Below are positions 1 through 12,800 of a stretch of 64,000 nucleotides of DNA, piece after piece (positions within the stretch are counted from its first letter, which is position 1; each line of letters opens with the position of its first letter). The stretch spans positions 806,001-870,000 of the forward strand of contig JAEBUN010000019.1 of assembly GCA_023014365.1 (NCBI GenBank), written 5' to 3'. Below the pieces are notes generated by a model. That model worked only from the letters and a program-made list of their open reading frames with translations, was not told the DNA's origin and ran no database searches. Origin of the DNA: Lepiota brunneoincarnata (lineage: Eukaryota; Basidiomycota; Agaricomycetes; Agaricales; Agaricaceae). The translations under genes and the position numbers were made by a program.

Positions 1-1196
1 AAGGAGTTACGCGTCCCTGACGCCGCCTATCTTAACATTCTTGGAGGCAGTGCCACTTGAATGACAACCATTCGGCCCCACCATTCCACTTGTCTGTTCA
101 ACGCTCGACATCATCACTTGGGCAGGAGTACAGACAGAAACTGTTCAATGCACAGGTTCGATGCCATGAAACTACTGCGCTCCCGTTGCTTACCTCTCGG
201 ACGAACCTCTGCATTAAGAGCAGTTCACCTTTCCCATGGGGCCATGGGATGGATTCCTGGGCTGTACGACTTGCAGGGAAGCAACCTACCAATACCTGGC
301 GCACTTTTTACTCCGTCTCAAATGTTCTAGGCCCTCTCTACTCTCCGAGAGCCGACATGTGAGAACGCTCCTGTTGCTTGGTTATTCGCTTTGGGATCGC
401 AGTTGGTCGGCGGGAAACTTGAAGGATGTGTAAAAGCTGCCGACGTGGCCAACTGACGGAGCAAGTTTTTTTGGCGTTGCCAAAAAAGCTCAAGAGGTCG
501 TCTCCGTTCCCCCGCACAAGCCCGTTCTTTCCCCCCCCACCCACCTGAACACCAAGCTATTCCGCTGGGGTAACATGTGCAACCCAAGTTCTCTATCACA
601 CAGAACTCTTGTGTGAAAAAAAGAAAACAAAGTTGGCACTGACGGCCGGCTCTTTGGCCAACCCCCCCACTGGTTTTTCAACTTCGGCATTATGTTTTTA
701 TGTCAGGTGAACAACTCGTGGCCTAGTTCTTTGACCACTACGGCAGCGCTGGCCGGATGTTGGCGAACTAATCTAGCCATGTTGCGGTTCTTAGCACGAG
801 GCAAAGTGACTCCCCGGTCTCCACATCCTCGCGGGAGAGCGACCCTCTGATAGTTGATCGTCTAGATAATCGGGCCTGAGGTACGCATATTAGGGGGGGG
901 AGGCACTAAGCCGGTCACAGTGTCACCGCCGCTATTATTAGCACCGCAGAGTATTGCTGATATTCCGGCTGGGCGTTGTCTGCGTGTGCCAATCGCTCGC
1001 TCTGGACTACCCTAAAAAGCTCTCTCTCTCGTGGCAGAGAACTAGCTTCTGTGGACGTGATTCCTCATCTGCCACTCTGCCCTTATGGCTCCAAGACAGA
1101 AGGCAATCATGTGGTGGAAGCGACCATCATGAAAACAGGAACGACTCGTTGAATGCCTGAGAAGAGATCAGGAAGAGCTGGGGGTACTTACAGGCA
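1..1196. other. Intergenic, no gene seen
   Basis: Short overlapping open frames occur here, but none has recognisable motifs, a plausible splice pattern or a sensible start. There are short C and G homopolymers (for example around 532-540 and 892-900). The right end is the promoter of the GH16 gene. Confidence 0.5.
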
Positions 1197-1202
1197 TATA
1201 AG
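1197..1202 (+). promoter_or_regulatory. TATA box of the GH16 gene
   Basis: TATAAG in the context GGCATATAAG, about 76 bp before the chosen ATG at 1278. The same extended GCATATAAG element precedes both LysM genes at 35401 and 36963. The position is typical for a fungal TATA box with a short 5' leader. Confidence 0.5.
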
Positions 1203-1277
1203 ATGCTTGTAGAGGATTGCCTCCACCCTGCCAAAGCTCGCTGGTATACTTCTAGCCAAACCGCATTCCTTGGAAAC

Positions 1278-2856
1278 ATGCTGGCTCCTTCCTTCTTGCT
1301 CCGCGCCATCTCGATAGGCTGTTGCGCCGTTCTTGCCTTTGGAGCCACTTATTCCCAGACAGACAGCCACACTGGCAGTGGTTTCCTCAAATCCTTTTCA
1401 TTCGAGAACATCCCTGATCCCACACATGGACGAGTGTAAGCTCTTTCCCCCCCTCCTCATAGAGTGGCTACGCATAGAAAACGCGGTTGATTGCCCCAAC
1501 TTAGAAACTACGTGGATGCCAGCACCGCCGCGAGCCAGAACCTGACCTTTTCGTCAGGAGATCACTTTGTGCTTCGCGCAGACTTTAAAAAGACTCTCAC
1601 TGCTAGCGGACCTGGCAGAAATTCTGTTCGGCTTCGCTCAAACAAGCAATACACCACATCTGTCATGGTGTGAGTACTTTGGAACCGAGTTTTTCTTTTT
1701 TTTTCAACTGATGATCTTCTTGCCCAAAGCTTCAACATGCGACATATGCCAGAAGGCTGCGGGTGAGCGCTTGTCTTCTTTGTTTTGCTCAAATGGCTTC
1801 TGATAATCAATTGTTAGCACCTGGCCCGCGGTCTGGACTGTTGGCGCAGACTGGCCTAATCAGGTAAGAGTTGAGCTTCTGTTTCAAGGTACCAAACACG
1901 GTGTATTTATAGCTAATCTAGGGTGAAATTGATATTCTCGAAGGCGTGAACGATCAAGGCCCAAATCAGTCGACGCTGCACACCAACAGCGGTCAGTGAA
2001 CCTTCCTTGGTATTCCATCTTCCTATCTGTTCCAATTCTCAAATGTCAGGTTGCACCATGCCGAGTTCGCGTTCGCAAACAGGGTGAGCTTCTTTCTCCT
2101 TATTCCCACAGTAATTTACGACTTGTGAACATCAGGACTGCTCTTGGGAACAACTGCGATGTAGCAGCCACCAATAACGCAGGATGCGGCGTGCGAATGA
2201 CAGATACACGTAGTTATGGGTCCATACTTAACAACAAAGGCGGCGGATGGTGCGAACCCAAATTCGGCGAGAGAGATATACTTGTCTGACAAACAAGCTT
2301 CTCAGGTTCGCCGTAGAACGCACGAGTTCCTTCATCAAAATATGGTTCTGGTCCAGAGCTGCCACAGATGTCCCTTCAGATGTCAGGAATGGCGCCACCA
2401 CAGTTAACACCGGAAACTGGGGTACCCCTGACGCGTACTTTCCCAACACCTCATGTTCGATCTCCTCTCACTTCGGTCCCCACAACATTATTATCAACTG
2501 TGAGCGATGGGGTTTCCATCACATAGCTTTTATTTCTTTTAACATGTGTGTACTATTATTAACTCGATGCAGTGACATTCTGTGCGTATCACCCTTGATT
2601 GACTCTTGCGCGTTCTTTTGCCTGACCTTGGGGGGGTGCTTTCAGGCGGTGACTGGGCCGGACAAAGCTCTGTCTATGGTGCATCCGGCTGTCCTTCAAC
2701 CTGTGTTGGTACGTCCGCTCAGCTTTGTTTGTTTTGGGCCTTGGTTTGACCTCCCACCCCCCACCCCCCCCGCACAAACCAGACTATGTGAATAGAAACC
2801 CTTCCGCATTCGAGGATGCGTACTTTGACTTTCAGTGGTTGAAGATCTATGGATAG
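1278..2856 (+). CDS. Secreted GH16 family endo-beta-glucanase
   Basis: Predicted to hydrolyse beta-1,3 or mixed 1,3/1,4-glucan outside the cell (GH16, laminarinase/lichenase-like). Reading splice signals gives 11 exons: 1278-1435, 1505-1669, 1730-1762, 1818-1863, 1922-1991, 2050-2083, 2136-2249, 2306-2499, 2573-2581, 2646-2708 and 2783-2856. They sum to 960 nt (319 aa) with every phase consistent. The N-terminus MLAPSFLLRAISIGCCAVLA is a signal peptide. The fold core shows FNMRHMPEGCGTWPAVW followed by the catalytic signature GEIDILEGV (nucleophile and acid/base Glu with the Asp between). The C-terminal part has the TFCGDWAGQ strand typical of fungal GH16 and ends FDFQWLKIYG. Exon 9 is only 9 nt. 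Whether the main substrate is its own wall glucan or plant glucan cannot be told. Identity is firm; exact specificity is not. Confidence 0.9.
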
Positions 2857-3152
2857 GAAACTAAGAATAAAGTGAAACTGACGATTGGATACCCCAGGCG
2901 GTTTGAATCTGGTGGAATATTTTGTACCATTTCGGCGACTCATGTATCTTTAAGGGCTACTTGCCGGATTACGCGGTGTACGAATAACATCGTTTTTATG
3001 CGTTCCACCTATCTAGTTAGTCAACTTGTCGGAATCATGCAACTGCACACCAATCGCACCCGCATACATCACGTAGGTTCATAGTACATCACAATCATAT
3101 CCATACTACAGCCAAAAATAGAATGGCAAGTTCTGGGGACGCCACCACTGTC

Positions 3153-6100
3153 TCAACACTCGATGCTTTTGATGAAACGTGCGAGGCCCACGCTACTGAC
3201 CAGCCCTACTTTTGTCGCACCATCCACAGCAGTTAACATAGGCTGCTGGATCTGTGTCTATCAACGAAGTGGGGTCAATAATAGCATAGGAGGTGAAACG
3301 GGAGGGGGGAAGGAGAAATCACTGACCAAAGCAATTGGTTTAGTCTTCTCTGTAACGGCGAGAAGGTTCTTGACCATCTCCTCGATTGCGGCAGTGTGTC
3401 GCGGATCATTCGTCCAACTACGATAAAACATGTCGGGCAACATCCCAATAATCCGCGGAACGCGTCTGGTCAGATCGTCCACTTCCTGTGCAACAGTAGC
3501 GTCCGCGGCCGCTGGTCGCCCGCCTTCGCTATCATCTTCGAACTGGTCTTGGAGTTTTGGCAGAAGGTTCAAAATATGAACGTAATCCAACAGAACCTGT
3601 CAAACAAGAAACGGGGGTCAGTTGCTGAAACCAACTTGTATTGATGACATCACACGCGCCTTTCCTCTCACAAACCATCCATCAATCTTGTCGTGCTTGG
3701 TTTCACTGTCAAAGACCTCAAAGAGTTCTTCGAGCAGATCCAAATCGCGGCCCAAAATCGCGTCGGGGGCAAGCTCTAACACCGCAATGGTGTGCGCTGC
3801 ATTGTAGTGTCCCGCAGATAGAAATAGTTCGTATGCGCTAAAAAAGTCACCGTTGCTGAGGGCGTACTGGGCCTGTATTGTGTGATCATCTTAGATAATT
3901 CCGCCACGGAAGTTGGCGTTATGCCTCATACCTTTGCTTCTTCTACCCAAACCATTGGTATCTTCAGACTCCCGACGATGCCGCGAGTCATCCACTCATC
4001 TAGATGAGGCGCTGAACGGCCAAGAAGTTCCTTGATAGCTTTTTCACGTCTATTCAATGAGGAGCAATCAGAGTGAGGTCATCAGGGGTTTGGATGTCAT
4101 TTTACCCAGCACTGCCTTCAATATGCAACAAGACGAAAATAGCTTCCTGTATCATCCCCCAGCTCTCCAGCTCGAACGCATAGGTGCTTGAGAGCAGATC
4201 TGCGGTTGGACTGTGTCCATCAGCCACCAGTTTCTCGTTTCGGTCTTCCTCGTCACTACTCTCTTCACGTCCGCTACTATTCGTGCCGTTCACAAGAGTC
4301 CTCCGCGCGCCTGCAGGCCGTCGGTCGGGGAAATCACGTATCCGCATCACGCGGGACAAAATGACATACAGATGCCAACACATAGCAATACCCACCCCCA
4401 TAAACGAACATGAAAAGGATAACGGGTCAAGTATGCTCGACAAGAGAGAGAGCGGGCTCGGCATGTAACTTGATGAGCGCAAAGAGCGGATCATCCGGTT
4501 CCATACTTGCGGATCGGTTACTCCATTTCGCCACCAAGGCCGGCGGAGATTTCTTCCTGTGAACATCAAGCAACCAGGGAGGCAATGGTCTTGCTACAGA
4601 TTTGGGCCTTGAAGAAGTTGGTTCCGGACGCTGCGACCAAAGTGTTTCATACGCCTTCACGACGTGGGCGATAGAGGCTTCCAGGCCTTCCCCATACCAT
4701 AAACATAAACCCAGGACGCGCCTCCAATCTAGCCCCGAACAGACGTCGGCGTCCTTGTCTGAAAGTTCATCCTCATCGTCGTCCAGGATACCACCTAGGA
4801 GCGAATAAACTTTCCAGACACCCCGCCCAACCAAACCGCTCCCGAACCCTGTGCCAGCGCCAGGTCCAAGCTTCTCCATTTTCCACACTCGAAGCTGTTC
4901 CCGAATGTCATCTTTAAACATCTCGTCGCCTCCAGCCTGGCTAATCAAAGTTGAAAGTTTGAGGTAGCCACCGTCGGCTGTGACTGAACACGCATTTTCT
5001 ACTTGATGGCCGGTAAGATGTGTAAATGCCGCGTCTGCAGGGCTATATGTGCCTAGGAATACATCAACAAAGACAGATAAGTCTAAAGAATCTTCGAAAA
5101 ACCTACCACCCGACACGAGACCGTTTGCCTTGGTCCTCAAATCTGACTCCACGTTTGGTCTCACAACTTCCTCCAACCACTGTCCTAGCGCGGCTTTGCG
5201 TCTAAGCACTATAATTCGGTTGCGGGTGTCCGGGGTAATAGCTGAGGATGTTGACAGGGCGGAGGGACTATGCTGGGCGCTCAGATGTAGGTCTATAGGA
5301 TCAAACAACGATACGCCGAGGCGGAAGAGTGTCGCAGGGGTAGAGAGCTCGGAAGAAGGGAACAGGGAAGAGAAGGAGGCAAAGTCTAGGTGTTTGTCCG
5401 TTGAAGGAGGGTGAGTGGCGCTACCGGAGGTGATGGGTGCTGAGGGTAAGGGTGTAGGTGCGGCAACTGGAACTCCCTGCGCTATCAGGATGGATTGGCG
5501 TGTGGCTTAGATGATGCTGAAGGAGCTTGGAGGAGAGTACGATAACAGACGGTGGCGTAGGGATTGGTTGTACTCGAATTACTAATAAGAATCGAGGCTA
5601 GGAGGGCGGGTACGCTGGTGAGGTTGATAACGGATGAATTGGCTGATGTTCTAGGGCGACAATCAGCAAGAGACCAACTGAATAACGCGTTGATGCTCAC
5701 GGCGATGACCCAGGAGCAAGTATACTACCCAAGTGCGCTAACGTTCCCCCCCGGCCCCCAGCCAACACGGAACGATCGACCCAAGGCAAGGCCTGCGTCA
5801 ATGAAAGAACCTTCGTTTCCGTTCACAATTGAAGATGCTTTGTCAACTCTCGCGTATTTCCGGGAAGGTCTGGATATAGGTGGTTCGGCCTCATGAGCAA
5901 ACGAACGCCTCTGAAAATGAAATGGTCAGAGTTGGGGTACGGACGAAAGAACTGTTGCGAACCTCTCGCGAATCTAATCTCAATCCGTCCGCATCCGAAT
6001 CCCGGCCATGTTTTCTCGCCATCGGTTTTGGTTTTGGTTGTAGCTCTAGAAGTTTCACAGAGGTCCTTGGTGCGCTGGTTTCGTTGAGGGCCCTAAGGGC

Positions 6101-6538
6101 AGCAGCTTCTTCCGGCATCCGGAAGAGCGATGATTGCATTACGTGCATTTTCTGTGCATCGACACCCAGTTGTTGTGCCCAGGGTATTATTGTGGTATCC
6201 CCGTCCAAGCGGCTGCGCGACTTGGATACAACGGCGCCTCCGCTTTCAAGCTCATGTGCATATCGGATTTCGCCATCGTCATCCTGAACCAGAGCGTTTT
6301 TATTCCTTGTCAATGGACCAGTGCGCATGTTTACGGACAGCTCGCCTCCGTCCATGTCTGACGAGGAGGACTCTGAGCTAGAGGGCTCGGATTCACTGTC
6401 GTCTTCAGATTCATCCTGGTCCACTGGTTCTTCCACGGGAGGGGTCTGGTTTTGGGGCGTAACGGTGTTGTCTTCTTCGTCTTCGCTGCTGCCGCCGCTG
6501 CTGCTGCTGTCGCTGGTATAGGCTCGGAAACGCGCCAT
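3153..6538 (-). CDS. NUP96: Nucleoporin Nup96 (Nup145C/Nup189C type), Y-complex scaffold
   Basis: Scaffold nucleoporin of the Nup84/Nup107 Y complex. It starts MARFRAYTSDSSSSG with an acidic Ser-rich leader. IIPWAQQLGVDAQKMHVMQS follows near residues 112-131. Introns at 5911-5962 and 5678-5728 lead to the family motif GRSFRVGWGPGG. The middle part has TPATLFRLGVSLFDPIDLHL and the DWRRVLGLCLWYG helix. Later exons give the helical C-terminus (LKIPMVWVEEAKAQYALSNG), and the last one, after an intron with donor near 3330, ends FIKSIEC at 3153. The exon 3/4 border near 5480-5530 is uncertain. Near 4428-4450, in a CT-rich run, the frame must slip by one base to join ALSL to DPLSFS. There is no GLFG-repeat Nup98 part upstream: the next gene starts 130 bp away. 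Roughly 900 aa. Confidence 0.85.
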
Positions 6539-6667
6539 AACGAAGGACTGGGGACTGGTTTGATTTTGAGATTCCCTCACGTTACAAGCCTCGGATTCAA
6601 ATATGAGTAAACACAAGTCCGTGTTAACAGCAAAGGCCCAAACAAAAAAGAAAGTAAAAAAAGAGTA

Positions 6668-9493
6668 TCAGCGATTTCCAGAATCCAATGCTATACGACA
6701 TAACGGGCACGTTTTGCTCCTAATGAGCCACTGCGCCAAGCAATTTTCATGGAAGACATGTCGGCATGACAGACTCATACTCGCAGGCTGTCCATCTTTG
6801 AACTGCGACAAGCATATACCACACTTGTTCACCGCGACTCCAAACACACTCAGCTTCAGCTTGACACGCCCATCCGCTGTGAGCCTCCTTCGTTGAATCT
6901 CCACACGCCCGGTGAGTGACACGTTTGGCTCATCAACAGAATTCGAGGCCGTTGAGGTGACGTTGGCTCGCGCCGCATCAGCAGGTCCTAAAAAGTCTGA
7001 AATGAGTACCAACGTCTGACAAGCGTTATAATTAAGAGACTAGCGCAAATCGACCCGGATCGAGCATACCCACCTCGTAGTCCGCACTGCTGCCTTCCTC
7101 ACTCAACGCAGCAGCAAGTAGGTCCAAGTCTGTCATCTCGGACAAGCTACTGAGCGAGGAAACATTCGCAGACGAAAAGGAGAGAGGGAGAGAGCGGACC
7201 GACGGGTCAGGGGTGGATGTTGACGATCCGGGAGGTGATCTGTTATTAGGAACAGACGTGGGATAGAGTGCCCGGGGACCATCAATCGGAGGTGTCCACG
7301 GAACATTGGCATTCTGGCTTGCGTCGTTCTCGAGGTCGATCAGCAAACCTTCAGGACAGTGGATGGTATGTGAAGAGGAGTGCGACGGAAACACTTCATG
7401 CCCAGCATAAATGGAATCCACCACGACATTTCGAGATTGAGGTGGGCGGGGCAAGGGTCGTCCAAGATAATGGCGACGGCCAGGATGCGACATGAGGGCT
7501 TCAAGATGGAGAGACGAGGAAGAGGCGTTGTTGTTCTGCATTCCAAACTCATCGCTCCTTGTTGGATGCTGATTGCAGGCGCACCCAATTGGGTTTGGTC
7601 TTGGCACTGGAGTGTCTAGCAGTGCCGATAATTTAGGAGTCGGCATCGAGGGAGATGGCTGTATATCACTCAAATCATTTAACACCATTTTGCTTTGCGC
7701 CGCGACAGGAGTCGTGGGTGAAGACAAACTAACGGTCACGGAAGATGGGGAAGACGATGCACTCTTGGTCTTTGGTGTCTGGATGGGACTTGATGGAAGC
7801 GGCGTGTCTAACGCGCGCTGGAAATCTTGGACTCCGTCGCCGGTCCCAGCGTCGCCCCCCTCTAATGGGCCAGCTTCCGGCGCAAGGAGCGTTTCTGGCG
7901 TCAGCTGAGGGGCGCTCTGATCAACAGCATTCATCCTTGTCCGGACAGTAGTCACTGCGGGCGGCCCCGGGATGGGCGCCAAATTTACGACCGGACTTGG
8001 AGTGGTTCTCGATCGCTGAGCACCTTCCCGACGCGGTCGCCTTCGGAGGAAAGGTTCAATCGCCTCTGCGACTTTCCTGTCACGCAACGAGAGAGGATGA
8101 GGCTCATTTAATGACTGTGTTGGGTTTTGTGATCCTGCCTCAGGGGTCAGAGAGGGCTGCGCAATTGGTGGGTTTGGTGGGTTTGGTGAAGTTGGCGAAA
8201 CATGGGGCTTGGAGGCTCTGAACGTGAAAGTCATGCTTCGTGCAGGCGAAGCTGGGCTCGCCGCAGGGGAGGGTGAATTAGATGCTGGTGTTATGAGGGA
8301 CATCAGGCTGCGAGGGTGGGACTCTTCGGTTTCGAGGAATTCCCATGAATCTAAGGATTCAGGCGGATGATCATCGTGTAATGTCACCACCCCCTTCTCC
8401 TTTCCCTCTCTACCGTGGAAGAATCTCGACTTGACACTTTCGGGCTTGTTCGCCGTCAGCGTCAACGTTGAACCAGCGAACGGGAGCCGAAGGACGGAGG
8501 ATGTTGCAAGGGAGGTCGTGCTTCTGAAGAAGTGGGCGGATCGCGAGGCCGAATAAGGTAAATTTCCAGGGGAAGGATGAGCGGAGAGTGCTCGTTGGGC
8601 TTCCAAGGCTTGATGTCGAGGTGGAAATAGCGTCCGGAGGGGGGAAAGTGAAAGGAATCGTTTCTTCGTCGAACGTACAGGACTGGCCTCCGGCTCAGGT
8701 GTCAGCACATCTTCCGAAAAATCCAAAACACTTCGAAGCTTTGTCTTTGCCCTTCCACGCAACAGTCCTTCCGAGGAAGGAGGAACACTGGCATTAACAT
8801 ACGTAGGAGACGTGAGTGAAGGGACAGGACTGGGAAATTCAATTCCTCGATGGCTTATCCACTCGTCTTGGCCTCTGTCAGCCTGCCTGGATGAACGGCT
8901 AGTCTCTATAATCTCGAGAGAGTCCTCTGACTCGGAAGCCGATGGTGTGTCCGAAGGAGAATCCCTACTCCCAAGAACAGAAAACGAGGATTCACTCTCC
9001 GAAACATCGTGATGGTGTTGCTCATTTGGACGGCTGGGTATATCTAACGATCCTAGTAGGGATGATGGGCCAGCTGCGTTGGGAGAGAGTACAGGACTGC
9101 CGATGGCCTCTTGGAAAGAAGGTGGTGGGTAATCGGGTACGACTGGATGTTCATTGGGGAAATAGTATCAACACAAGGTCAAGGATCTACAAGTTTTCGC
9201 TTACCTTCGTCGATTCCTTCCAGCGTACCTCGACTCGGACGTCCCGTCCTCCCACTACGACGGCTCATGAGATTGCGGATATTACGAGGGCCTATGTTGA
9301 ATCGCAAATCCTCGTCTTGTCTGGGAATCGGTCTTTCTGGCCGCGGGCGGCTGCTCGCCATCCTTGCTTTTGAAGGAGATCCCTGTCCCGAGGCCTGGGG
9401 AGTCGAAGCATCAGGATGCTCCTGCTCTTGTGCTCGAACACTGCTAGGATAGGGAGAGATACGGGCTGCGTCCGCAATTCTGTGCGGCGACAT
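6668..9493 (-). CDS. RING-H2 zinc finger protein with long disordered N-terminus, putative E3 ligase
   Basis: Putative ubiquitin ligase. Three exons were read: 9205-9493, 7074-9142 and 6668-7015, with introns 9143-9204 (62 nt) and 7016-7073 (58 nt), both phase-consistent. The protein is about 900 aa. Nearly all of it is low-complexity Ser/Pro/Thr-rich sequence with many SP/TP sites and acidic patches (ESESEDS type), so probably disordered and phosphorylated. YPPPSFQEAI near residue 105 resembles a PY-type peptide but has F instead of Y. The C-terminal 60 residues hold a complete RING-H2: CGICLSQF, then CRHVFHENC and CPLC (C3H2C3 spacing). The start at 9493 is the first ATG in the open frame; an upstream exon cannot be excluded. 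The stop lies 130 bp before the NUP96 start on the same strand. Substrate unknown. Confidence 0.75.
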
Positions 9494-9810
9494 AGGGATA
9501 AGTCAGTGAGAGAGGAGGCCGTTTTGGTAGAACATGCGCAAACCACACTTCTACGGCATTGCTGGGGCTTTACCTTTATTTGGTCTACTTTCAAGCTGCG
9601 TAACTCCGAGTTTCCGCTGCTGTGATGTCGATGGTGTTGAAAGCCAAACGGAGTGGGTTGTGGAACCCGATGTTCCTTCCATCCATCGACATTTAATAAT
9701 AGATCTTGGACGACATATTGGGTATTCGCAATTAATGGGTGTTGCACAACACCTTTGAAACCAAATAACTCCCAATACTTGAGTAGACTTTATTCTTAAA
9801 ACTTGAACTA

Positions 9811-12800
9811 CTAATCCAATGCGCCATTTCCGTTGCAATAATCGACATTCCCTCTAGCCGGATTTCCAGCCCACTGAATTAATGACATCATCAGTATCAC
9901 TTGCACAAGGCAGCTCCAACGCTCACCGTGGGGAATGGTCTCTCGACGCCCGATGTACCGAAGACAGCAAAAGACAAGATGAAAACCATTACTTGGGCAC
10001 CACCATCCAAAGCACCTCCGAGAATATAATTGTATTTCTTGTACCACGCAGGATGATACTTTCTTAACCAGAGCTGAGACACGAGGCCGACAATGATGGA
10101 CGAAGTGATCGTGGAGTTTACACCGACCGACATCCATGCGGAGTACTATATTCATATCAAATTTGCTCCTCGAGGCTCCACCTGAACCGAGCAAGCGCAC
10201 CATGTAAATGATAGGCAGAATGACTGTGTCCACTTGAATCGGACCAATTTTCGGCCAGCGCTAGTTTGATGATCAGCAGGAGGCTTGACGGAAGGCCTGA
10301 TGGGAATGATAATTACCTTCGCGATAAGCCATTGAAAGAAAGTTGGCACCATTCCGACCAGCAAACTCAATGGGATAATGAAATAGGGTCCACTGAAGCC
10401 GTACAGCTGCCTTGCCAATGACCAAGTCACGGCTGCACTATTAAGGCTCTGCGTTACTTGGCCACTCCAGACGTTAGTACCCGTGGGGTCAAGCAGGATT
10501 TCACGTCGAGCCGTAACAACGGACATCATGACCACTGTGTTGATGGGCTCAATCGCATGCATGGGCTGGAGCTGCTAATTAGCGACGTACCATAGTTGAC
10601 CACCGCGCCTATTCCAGCATTTATGAACAGTGGATCCTTGATTCAGAACTGCACGAGACGTACCAAGAAGAGTTCCCCAAACCTGGGTCAAAAACATGAC
10701 GCGCGGCGGTATTTTCAAGTATTGGCCCATCTTCAAGTCACCGGCTAATAGGATGGATGTCGAGACCACGTCGTGACTCCACATAGAGAACTTCATAGCA
10801 ATGAAACATCAATTTTCCTCGACAGACGCTGAAAAGCAGAAGACGACTTACATAGAGGTTAGCCACCGGTCTTCCCGGATTTACCGCACCTGCAACCATC
10901 TTCATGAGCTGATTGGTGGCGATACCGTTCCCCATTCTGGCAAACAGCAAATTCGAGAAGGGCTAAAGTGAAGGAATCAATAGTTGTATTGAGAACAAAA
11001 GCGCTTGAATTACCGCCACGAAGGCGCCAACGAGTAACGCGAGGATATAAGACCACCATGGCAGTGTCGTTTGTCCTTTGAAAACGACGATCAACCCTAA
11101 GATAATAGAGCATGGGTGTTTCCAGCTATATTTGTGGCATAATCGTAACTGACCGGCAAAGAAGGATAAGAACAAGAGGATGAGATACCACCACCAAGGC
11201 GCTTCTTTATATTTCTGCATGGCCTATCATACACCATTTAGCATCTCCCCATTGGATGCCCCGTGGTGAAAAGACCTACTTGATAGTGTGGGTCGGGTTG
11301 GGTCCTGTTATAGGCCGATTTGAACGAATCCTTCGCATATCCTCCCCAGAAGAAAATACAGTGAGCTATCAAACCACCAATCTGATGAAAGTTAACTTCT
11401 TGTCTTTAATAAATATTGCAGGTACTCACCGAAAGGTTCTGGGTTAAATTTTTCCAAGCATTTGAACCCGTGAGAGCTGGTAGCCCGATTTCCGCCAACG
11501 CGGTCTCATTGAGCTGAAAATGTGTCCCGAAAACTGCAGATTGGTGGTAGATAGACCCATTGGAGGAGAAAATGGAAGTTGACAACATCGGAAAATCAAG
11601 CGACTGTTTAAATGCATACCCTCATCAGTTTTTGTTTTGAACATCCCAAACGTGTATACGATGAAGGACCCACATTCCATGTGTTAGTGTAATAAATAAC
11701 CATGATAATGATGTAGCAGAAAAAGTATCCGACCCATGCGTTTGCTAGGAAAACAGGCATGAAGTGGTTGCGTGTCCAATTGAGATTATGGAACTGACCC
11801 TGTTGTATCAAAGGCCAACTCATATACCTAGACGTTAAGTGGATTGGTGGTCAATGAATATCCAACAAAGGACAAAAGAAAAACTCACGTCGAACCAATA
11901 TATTGCCAGTCGAACGAAAAACTCAAGAGCCCCAATCCTTCGTTACCGTCCGCCCCGCCAAATAAATTCGTGAACACATTAACAACCTTCTCTGACGCAT
12001 GTTGCGACGCCAGGCAAAATACACTGACACCATTGAGCAATGGGAAAATATACGCAGGAAAAACTTCATAGCAAAACATCCCAGCAAAGGCGGACCAGAA
12101 GAGTTTGACACGCTTCCCGTTTGCCGAGGTATCATAGTGCAAAGCTAGTTTCGTTTAGCGAGTGCCAATATCGGAACATCGGGTGAAGCGGGCATACCTT
12201 GAAAGACTGATACAGTAGGCAGGTTCTAAAGGTTTGTCAGTAGGAGGACCAGTGGGGGCGGAGGGGGGATTGAAGCCAACGTACGCCCCAATACACCATC
12301 TCCGAGGGGTAGACAGTCACTGGACGGAGCAAACCCACCAAGCCATACCTGTCAAAGTTGAGCTTCGGTCGCTACTCCTCCGAAAAGAACGGGGCATATG
12401 TACAAAACTCACCCAAAACAGGCCGTTGAAAATGTTGCCAGTATAGCGGTGGTGGCTTCAACATGGGTGTCATAATACAACTACTCCAAACGTTCGTTGA
12501 GGAAAAATCTTCTACTCATTAACGAAACACCCACTCTTTGGACAGCGAAATTTAAAACAGCGGTACTTCCTGCTGAAGCAGTCGAGGCTACAAGCGAAGC
12601 GACGACATGCTGAGATCGACCCGAGCAGCGCGTGAATTAGTCGAAAATAAAGTGAATACAATCGGGTGATTACACCCACCTCCTTCAACGAAAAATGGCC
12701 TGGATTCACAAACTCAACGACCCCCGCTAAGAACTCCAGCCGAGTCCCTGTGACAGTCGCCCTGGTAGGCAGTAAATTGGCCCACGCATTCCCAAAGGTG

